Assembly (NCBI RefSeq): GCF_016916835.1
Contig: NZ_JAFFIX010000013.1
Coordinates: 62,001-126,000 of the forward strand
Origin: Actinacidiphila bryophytorum
GTDB taxonomy: Bacteria; Actinomycetota; Actinomycetes; Streptomycetales; Streptomycetaceae
DNA length: 64,000 nt
Direction of reading: 5' to 3'
The notes under the pieces were generated by a model. It ran no database searches. It saw only the letters and a program-made list of their open reading frames with translations, and had not been told where the DNA came from. Of this stretch, positions 58,799 to 64,000 are shown piece after piece; the first letter of the stretch is position 1, and each line of letters begins with the position of its first letter. The translations under genes were made by a program, and so were the position numbers.

Positions 58799-59118
58799 AG
58801 GCGACAAAGCTAGCGAGTGGGTCTACGGATGGGAAGAGGCGTGCGGTAGAAGCCCCGGGGCCGGGGTGCGCGCATGGGGCGGCGGCGGCCCCCGCCGGGC
58901 TCGCCCTGTGCGCTCAGGGCGCGCCCCTCGACCAACCTTCCAGGTCAGGAGGCCATCGCGGCGACCTTTACCGCGCGCACGCGCGAGGGTGATCCCCCAC
59001 CCACCCGCCCTTTCCTCCGCCCCACGCGGCTCGCCCACTCCCCCACTCCCGCTGGCCACCCGGCTCTCCGCCCAATTGAATCGGTTGAACGAAGCCGCTG
59101 ACTGCCCCGTGCGGCGAG

Positions 59119-59402
59119 CACTCCCCTTGCCCCCGGTGGGGGCTGGTCGCGCCGTTCCCCGCGCCCCTGGGTGGCTGCCCCGTGCGGCGAGCACTCCCCT
59201 TTCCGCCAGTGCGGGTTGGCCGCGCAGTTCCCCGCGCCCCTGATGGTTGCCCTCTGCGGCAGGGCCGCGCCCCCTCAGGGGCGCGGGGAACTGCGCGACC
59301 AACCCCCACCACGCGGAAGCCAGCCCCCCACCACAAGACGCGCCCCCTCAGGGGCGCGGGGAACTGCGCGGCCGGCCCCCACCGCACGGAAGCGGGCCGC
59401 CC
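59119..59402. repeat. Four REP-like repeats in a long non-coding gap
   Basis: The core GGGGCGCGGGGAACTGCGCG occurs at 59278-59297 and 59351-59370, and in reverse complement at 59148-59167 (one change) and 59221-59240. The flanks (CCCCCACCACGCGGAAGC and similar) are also repeated. The inverted pairs can fold together. Similar intergenic repeats are abundant in Streptomyces. The rest of 58683-59805 is GC-rich sequence with no credible gene. Confidence 0.7.
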
Positions 59403-59737
59403 GCCGCAAGGGGCACTCGCCCACGGGTGCGGGGAGCGGGGCGGGCAGCCCCCGCGGCGAGGGGGGCCGGGGCGGGGGCGACCGGGGCGGGGCGCGGGTC
59501 GGGGGCATGGCCCGCCACCTGCGAAGGGGCTCTGCATCGATTCATCGCGCATCCACCCGCCCCCGCGCCGCGGGATCCGCCCCGCCGCCGGGGGCGGGGG
59601 CGGCTGGGCGCGGGGCGGCGCGGGCATCAACCCAGCCTGCGCGGCCTACGCCCCGGTCAGACGCCGGTCGTCGGTCGGCGAACGCCGACCGGCGAATCGT
59701 GGCGCACCTCTCGACGTGAGGGGCTCCGCCGTTGCAA

Positions 59738-59747
59738 AATCGATTCA
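59738..59747. promoter_or_regulatory. AATCGATTCA site before the enolase-superfamily gene
   Basis: AAAATCGATTCAACG lies 59 bp upstream of the dehydratase start, in an AT-richer patch. It shares AATCGATTCA with the perfect palindrome at 51572. A related GCATCGATTCA lies at 59534-59544. Confidence 0.4.
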
Positions 59748-59805
59748 ACGCAGCCTATTGACGTTGCCGACGGAGTCCCCGTAGCGTCCCAACGCATCTA
59801 GAGCG

Positions 59806-61017
59806 ATGAACTACGTTCACATGGACGAAATGAGGGGCGCTATGGTGTCCGGTATAGCTCCCACCCAGGTCGTGGCGGTGTCGGCCCGGTTGTTCCGCAC
59901 GACGACCGGGCTGGTGAGCGATTCCGATGGGCACGCTCACCCTGGTGAACGGCGGGGTGTGGAGCGGGTTCTGCTCACGGTCACCGACAGCGAGGGCAAC
60001 GAGGGGCACTGCCTGACCGACGCGGCCCATGCCGGTGAGGCGCAGTTGGCCGGGCATGTGCGGCCGGTGCTGGTCGGGCAGGACCCGTTCGACCGTTCAC
60101 GGTTGTGGCAGGAGCTGGCCAGGCGGCAGCGGGGCAGTGCGGGCACCCTCGGGGACCGTACGCTCGCCGTGGTAGAGCAGGCGCTGTGGGACCTGGCGGG
60201 GCGCCGCCTCGGGCTCCCGGTGTGGAAGCTGCTCGGCGGCATGCGCGACCGGGTCCCGGCGTACGGCAGCACGATGTGCGGTGACGAGATCCCGGGCGGC
60301 CTGGCCACCCCGGAGGACTACGCCGCCTTCGCCGAGAAGCTGGTCGCCGACGGCTACCACGCGGTCAAGCTGCACACCTGGATGCCGCCGGTGTCGTTCG
60401 CGCCGAGCGTGGCGATGGACATCAGGGCCTGCGCCGCGGTCCGAGAGGCGGTCGGCCCCGACGTACCGCTGATGCTGGACGCGAACCACTGGTACAGCAG
60501 GTCGCAGGCCCTGGAACTGGGGCGTGCGCTGGACCGGTTGGGCTTCCTGTGGTTCGAGGAGCCGATGGAGGAGTACTCCACGCAGTCCTACCGGTGGCTC
60601 TCCGACCAGCTAGACACCCTGGTCATCGGCCCGGAGAGCGTCGAGGGCCGGCAGCAGGCCAGAGCCGAGTGGATCACGGCCGGCGCCTGCGACATCCTGC
60701 GGGTCGGGGTGCCGACGGCGGGCGGCATCGGCCCGGCGCTGAAGACCGTGCACCTGGCCGAGGCGTTCGGAATGGACTGCGAGATGCACGGCGGGGGCGC
60801 GGGCACCCTGGCGGTGCTCGGCGCGGTCTCCAACAGCCGCTGGTACGAACGCGGCCTGCTCCACCCCTTCCACGACTTCGACGAGGTGCCGCCGCACCTG
60901 ACGCGGGCGGTCGACCCGATCGACGCGGAGGGCTTCGTGCACCTCAGCCAGGAGCCGGGGCTCGGCGAGCACCTGGACCTGGAGTACATCGCCGCCGAGA
61001 CGGTCAGGTCGTGGTGA
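59806..61017 (+). CDS. Enolase-superfamily sugar-acid dehydratase-like enzyme
   Basis: This 403-residue protein of the mandelate racemase/muconate lactonising group has metal ligands visible as Asp in PLMLDANHWYS, Glu in FLWFEEPMEE and Glu in VIGPESVEG. A K-x-H motif (AVKLHTWMPP) stands where K-x-K is often found, and a His is in CEMHGGGAGT. These fit dehydration of an aldonic or uronic acid, but the exact substrate is not clear. Its place between a rhamnogalacturonan lyase and a sugar importer suggests a rhamnose- or galacturonate-derived acid. The ATG at 59806 lacks a strong ribosome site; a later in-frame ATG at 59839 is possible. Confidence 0.8.
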   Translation: MNYVHMDEMRGAMVSGIAPTQVVAVSARLFRTTTGLVSDSDGHAHPGERRGVERVLLTVTDSEGNEGHCLTDAAHAGEAQLAGHVRPVLVGQDPFDRSRLWQELARRQRGSAGTLGDRTLAVVEQALWDLAGRRLGLPVWKLLGGMRDRVPAYGSTMCGDEIPGGLATPEDYAAFAEKLVADGYHAVKLHTWMPPVSFAPSVAMDIRACAAVREAVGPDVPLMLDANHWYSRSQALELGRALDRLGFLWFEEPMEEYSTQSYRWLSDQLDTLVIGPESVEGRQQARAEWITAGACDILRVGVPTAGGIGPALKTVHLAEAFGMDCEMHGGGAGTLAVLGAVSNSRWYERGLLHPFHDFDEVPPHLTRAVDPIDAEGFVHLSQEPGLGEHLDLEYIAAETVRSW

Positions 61018-61082
61018 CCGGAACGTCCTGAATCCGCCCGGCCGCCGGCCCCCGGTCGGCCGCCCTCGCCGACGTCCCGTCT

Positions 61083-61094
61083 GCAAGCGCTTTC
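61083..61094. promoter_or_regulatory. GCAAGCGCTTTC operator before the ABC importer
   Basis: AAGCGCTT (61085-61092) is the perfect core of a LacI-type site 91 bp upstream of the binding-protein gene. GCAAGCGCTT is identical to the first ten bases of the site at 58787. Confidence 0.65.
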
Positions 61095-61184
61095 CGCACA
61101 CCGCGTGAACCGCCTGCGAACCTCACGAAAACAGCCCGCCGATCACCCCCGTATCCCCCAGCACTTCGCAGAGAGGCACCTCCC

Positions 61185-62495
61185 ATGAAATCCCGTACCA
61201 CCACCGCGCACCGCCGCTCGGTCCAGGTCACTGCCGTTGCCGCGGCCGTGGTCGCGTCGCTCTCGCTCACCGCGTGTGGAGGGGGCTCCGGTGGCTCGGG
61301 CGGCTCCGGCGGCAAGGTCAAGCTGTCCTTCTCCTGGTGGGGCGACGCCTCCCGGGCCAAGGCCACCCAGGACGCCATCGCGGCCTTCGAGAAGGCCAAC
61401 CCCACCATCACCGTCAGCACGCAGTACGCGACCTTCGGGCCGTACAACCAGAAGCTGGCCACCCAGATAGCCGGCGGCGGCGCCCCGGACCTGATGCAGA
61501 TCGACTGGGGCAACCAGAGCCAGTACGCGCAGAGCAACACTCTGCTGGACCTGGCCGCGGGTCCGGGCGCGGTGGACATCTCCGGCCTGGACCCGAAGTT
61601 CGCCGGCAGTGGCAAGGAGGGCGCCAAGCAGGTGGCGATCCCCTTCGGCCAGGCCACGCAGAGCTTCGTGGTGGACGTCACCAAGCTCGAAGCGCTCGGG
61701 GTGGCCGTGCCGAAGGCCGGCTGGACGTGGGACGACGTGGCGACCTTCGGCGCCGAGGTGAAGGCCAAGTCGGGCGGCAAGCTGTACGGCATCAGCGACC
61801 CGGGCACCACGTGGGCGGCCTTCCAGTCCTGGCTGCTGCAGCAGGGCAAGCAGCTCTACACGGCCGACGGCAAGCTCGGTTTCGGCAAGGACGACCTGAC
61901 GGCCTTCTGGACGATGTGCGACAACCTGCGCAAGTCCGGTGCGGCCACGCCCGCGAACCAGACCGCGACCCTCATCAACGGCCCCGCGGAGGACCCGCTG
62001 GCCAAGGGCACCGCGGCCGCCGAGTGGGACTACGACAGCATCTTCGCCAGCCACGCGGCGGCGACCAAGGACAAGCTCCAGCTGGTGCCGCTGCCGACGA
62101 TCGGCGGGCAGACCGGGATGTACGCCAAGCCGTCGATGCTGCTGTCGGTGTACGCCAAGTCCAAGCACCCCAAGGAGGCGGCGAAGCTGCTGAGCTTCCT
62201 GGTCAACGACAAGGCGGCCGGCACGGCGCTGGGCACCAGCCGCGGGCTGTTCCCCAACACCGCCGTGCGCCAGCAGCTGGCGGCCACGGCCACCGGCAAC
62301 GACAAGGTCGTGGCCGACTTCGAGGCGGCCAACGCCTCGCAGCTGGCCGCCACCCCCGCGGCGCCGCCGAAGGGCGACGGCCAGCTGATCACCCTGATGC
62401 AGCGGATCTACGGCGGGGTCAGCTTCGGCCAGCAGAGCCCGGAGGCGGGCGCGGGGTCGTTCATGCAGCAGGCCGAGCAGATCCTCGGCAGCTGA
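61185..62495 (+). CDS. ABC transporter sugar-binding lipoprotein
   Basis: This 436-residue family 1 solute-binding protein has a lipoprotein signal ending LSLTACGGGSGG and a Gly/Ser linker. The mature domain reads LSFSWWGDASRAKATQDAIAAFEKANPTITVSTQYATFGPYNQKLATQIAGGGAPDLMQIDWGNQ, typical of oligosaccharide binders, and has ATQSFVVDVTKLEALGVAVP and MYAKPSMLLSVYAKSKHPKEAAKLLSFLVND. It delivers a sugar, probably a rhamnogalacturonan oligosaccharide, to the permeases that follow. It is the first gene of the operon and carries the GCAAGCGCTT operator upstream. Confidence 0.93.
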   Translation: MKSRTTTAHRRSVQVTAVAAAVVASLSLTACGGGSGGSGGSGGKVKLSFSWWGDASRAKATQDAIAAFEKANPTITVSTQYATFGPYNQKLATQIAGGGAPDLMQIDWGNQSQYAQSNTLLDLAAGPGAVDISGLDPKFAGSGKEGAKQVAIPFGQATQSFVVDVTKLEALGVAVPKAGWTWDDVATFGAEVKAKSGGKLYGISDPGTTWAAFQSWLLQQGKQLYTADGKLGFGKDDLTAFWTMCDNLRKSGAATPANQTATLINGPAEDPLAKGTAAAEWDYDSIFASHAAATKDKLQLVPLPTIGGQTGMYAKPSMLLSVYAKSKHPKEAAKLLSFLVNDKAAGTALGTSRGLFPNTAVRQQLAATATGNDKVVADFEAANASQLAATPAAPPKGDGQLITLMQRIYGGVSFGQQSPEAGAGSFMQQAEQILGS

Positions 62496-62542
62496 CGGCC
62501 GGCAGCGCAGTGGCCTGAGGGAAGAACACAAGGAGGAAGCTG

Positions 62543-63514
62543 GTGAGTTCGACGGCCAGGCTTGACAGGCAGGCATCGGCGTCGCCGACGCCTGCGACGA
62601 AGGAACACCGCACGATCCGGAAGCAGGGCTTCGCCGATCGAACCGCCGGTTACGTATTTCTGCTGCCCTGGTTCGCCGGGATCGCGATCTTCACCATCGG
62701 GCCACTGGTCTATTCGCTGTACCTGTCGTTCACGAACTACGACCTGCTGCAGTCGCCGAAGTGGGTCGGTTTCGCGAACTACCACCAGATGTTCACGGCC
62801 GACCCGCGCTTCATGCACTCGGTCCGCGTCACGCTGATCTACGTGGTCGTGGTGACACCTGTGAAGCTGGCGCTCGCACTGGGTGTCGCGATGCTGCTGA
62901 ACCGCAAGCGGCGCGGTATCGGGATGTACCGGTCGCTGTTCTACCTGCCCTCGCTGCTGGGCACGAGCGTGGCGGTGGCCCTGGTGTGGCGCTCGCTGTT
63001 CTCGCAGGGCGGCGCGGTCAGCAACGGCCTGGCGTCGCTGGGCCTGCCGAAGACCGACTTCATCAACGACCCGAGCTGGGCGCTGCCGGCGATCATCCTG
63101 CTGGCGTGCTGGCAGTTCGGTGCGCCGATGGTGATCTTCCTGGCCGGGCTGAAGCAGATACCGTCCGAGCTGTACGACGCGGTGGACGTCGACGGCGCCA
63201 ACAAGTGGGAGCGGTTCCGGCACGTCACGCTGCCGCTGCTGTCGCCGGTGATCTTCTTCAACGTGCTGCTGGAGACGATCAACTCCTTCCAGGCCTTCAC
63301 CCCGGCGTTCGTGATCAGCGGCGGCACCGGCGGCCCGGCGGACTCCACGCTCTTCTACACGCTGTACCTGTATCAGAAGGGCTTCACCGACTTCCAGTTC
63401 GGCTACGCGTCGGCCATGGCCTGGGTCCTGCTGGCGGCCGTCGCGGTGCTGACCGCGCTGATGTTCAAGGTCTCCAGGGTCTGGGTCTTCTACGGGGACG
63501 GAGGGAACCGATGA
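62543..63514 (+). CDS. ABC sugar transporter permease (MalF type)
   Basis: This 323-residue membrane protein has six hydrophobic helices and starts GYVFLLPWFAGIAIFTIGPLVYSLYLSFTNYDLL. The EAA loop that docks the ATPase reads ELYDAVDVDGANKWERFRHVTLPLLSPV (E-x-x-x-A-x-x-D-G-x9-LP). The GTG at 62543 follows AAGGAGGAAG. Its stop overlaps the ATG of the next permease gene. It forms the channel with that subunit. Confidence 0.93.
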   Translation: MSSTARLDRQASASPTPATKEHRTIRKQGFADRTAGYVFLLPWFAGIAIFTIGPLVYSLYLSFTNYDLLQSPKWVGFANYHQMFTADPRFMHSVRVTLIYVVVVTPVKLALALGVAMLLNRKRRGIGMYRSLFYLPSLLGTSVAVALVWRSLFSQGGAVSNGLASLGLPKTDFINDPSWALPAIILLACWQFGAPMVIFLAGLKQIPSELYDAVDVDGANKWERFRHVTLPLLSPVIFFNVLLETINSFQAFTPAFVISGGTGGPADSTLFYTLYLYQKGFTDFQFGYASAMAWVLLAAVAVLTALMFKVSRVWVFYGDGGNR

Positions 63515-64000
63515 GTGCTCGTACCGCACCCGCGCTGCCCGGCCGCAAGGCCGCCGCACGCGCCAGCTCCGGGCGCCGCACCGGCCGTACGGTGCTGTGG
63601 CACGTCGGCGTCGTCGCCATCGCCTTGGTGGTGGTCTACCCGGTCATCTGGATGCTGGGCACGTCCTTCAAGCCGGCCACCGAGATCGTGACGTCCAACC
63701 GGCCCTGGCCGCTGCACTGGACGCTGCAGAACTTCCCCGACGGGTGGCACGCCAACCCGGGGGTCACCTTCGGGAAGTTCTTCGTCAACTCCCTGGTCAT
63801 CTCGGTGCTCGCGGTGGCCGGCACCCTGCTGTCCTGCTCCTTTGCCGCGTACGCCTTCAGCCGGCTGGAGTTCCGCGGTCGGTCGGTCCTGTTCGCCGCG
63901 ATGGTCGTGACGATCCTGCTGCCCTACCACGTGCTGATCGTCCCGCAGTACGCGATCTTCAAGCAGTTCGGCTGGATCAACACCGACCTGCCGATCGTCG
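63511..64000 (+). CDS. ABC sugar transporter permease (MalG type), 5' part
   Basis: This frame opens with ATG at 63511, overlapping the preceding TGA (ATGA), and runs off the right edge after 163 codons. The start reads MSARTAPALPGRK, followed by a first helix (VGVVAIALVVVYPVIWMLGTSFKP), then TLQNFPDGW, FFVNSLVISVLAVAGTLLSCSFAAYAFSRLEFRGR and TILLPYHVLIVPQYAIFKQFGW. This is the normal order of a MalG/CUT1 permease. GGAGGGAACC precedes the ATG. Confidence 0.92.
   Translation, partial: MSARTAPALPGRKAAARASSGRRTGRTVLWHVGVVAIALVVVYPVIWMLGTSFKPATEIVTSNRPWPLHWTLQNFPDGWHANPGVTFGKFFVNSLVISVLAVAGTLLSCSFAAYAFSRLEFRGRSVLFAAMVVTILLPYHVLIVPQYAIFKQFGWINTDLPIV

Noticed and set aside
58860..59800. Multiple frames in the 58.9-59.8 kb gap
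   Set aside because: They reflect REP-like repeats and GC bias, and none resembles a protein. I treat the gap as non-coding.
1..64000. CRISPR arrays, tRNA and rRNA genes, intact transposases or integrases, biosynthetic assembly-line genes
   Set aside because: I looked for regular spacer repeats, tRNA-like folds, DDE or recombinase motifs and large synthase domains, and saw none. The PhzF proteins are not accompanied by phenazine genes.

Overview
The window is high-GC actinomycete DNA, and everything in it fits Streptomyces or a close relative. Third codon positions are almost all G or C, GTG and TTG starts are frequent, and there are many secreted proteins with Sec or twin-arginine signals. 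The content is that of a saprophyte chromosome: extracellular carbohydrate-active enzymes mixed with small regulators, acetyltransferases and hydrolases. I saw no rRNA, tRNA, CRISPR array or complete transposase.

Layout. 0-3 kb: the 3' end of a secreted protein, two small secreted proteins, a TauE/SafE permease and a DUF4184 membrane protein. 3.1-5.5 kb: a CBM2-linked PL11 rhamnogalacturonan lyase with a CebR-type box. 5.6-10.3 kb: TetR and MarR regulators, lspA and a phosphoketolase. 10.5-14.5 kb: a large modular GH95-like glycosidase. 14.5-25.3 kb: single genes and short operons (aldo/keto reductase, PPOX protein, alpha/beta hydrolases, ornithine cyclodeaminase family, HxlR regulator, two PhzF proteins, GNATs, LMW phosphatase, methyltransferase). 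25.3-30.5 kb: a thaumatin-like protein downstream of a large GH2 glycosidase. 30.5-35.4 kb: repeat-rich non-coding DNA, a DHFR-like reductase, a probably inactive alpha/beta hydrolase, and two decayed loci. 35.4-44 kb: DUF3291, DinB, HEAT-repeat, cupin, ferredoxin plus regulator plus membrane protein, uracil-DNA glycosylase, DUF488, SpoIIE phosphatase, VOC and GPP34 proteins. 44.1-51.4 kb: an operon of two GH92 alpha-mannosidases. 51.7-56.2 kb: ricin-lectin protein, PPOX protein, DUF3558 lipoprotein, Usp protein, DUF6480-like protein, and a peptidoglycan-recognition amidase. 56.2-64 kb: a PL4-type rhamnogalacturonan lyase, an enolase-superfamily sugar-acid dehydratase and an ABC sugar importer running off the right edge.

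How the genes fit together. Two carbohydrate systems can be inferred from shared operator sequences. Paired sites with a CAACGTTG core precede both the GH2 enzyme (30.56-30.62 kb) and the GH92 pair (51.41-51.45 kb). This suggests one LacI-family regulon for mannose-rich glycans, plausibly N-glycans. Sites containing GCAAGCGCTT precede both the PL4 lyase (58.79 kb) and the ABC importer (61.08 kb), which suggests a rhamnogalacturonan uptake regulon. None of the predicted LacI-type regulators is encoded in the window. Two near-identical 175-bp MITE-like elements sit in opposite orientation at 19.3 and 37.8 kb, bracketing 18 kb. The first is inserted exactly at the stop codons of two convergent genes and preserves both.
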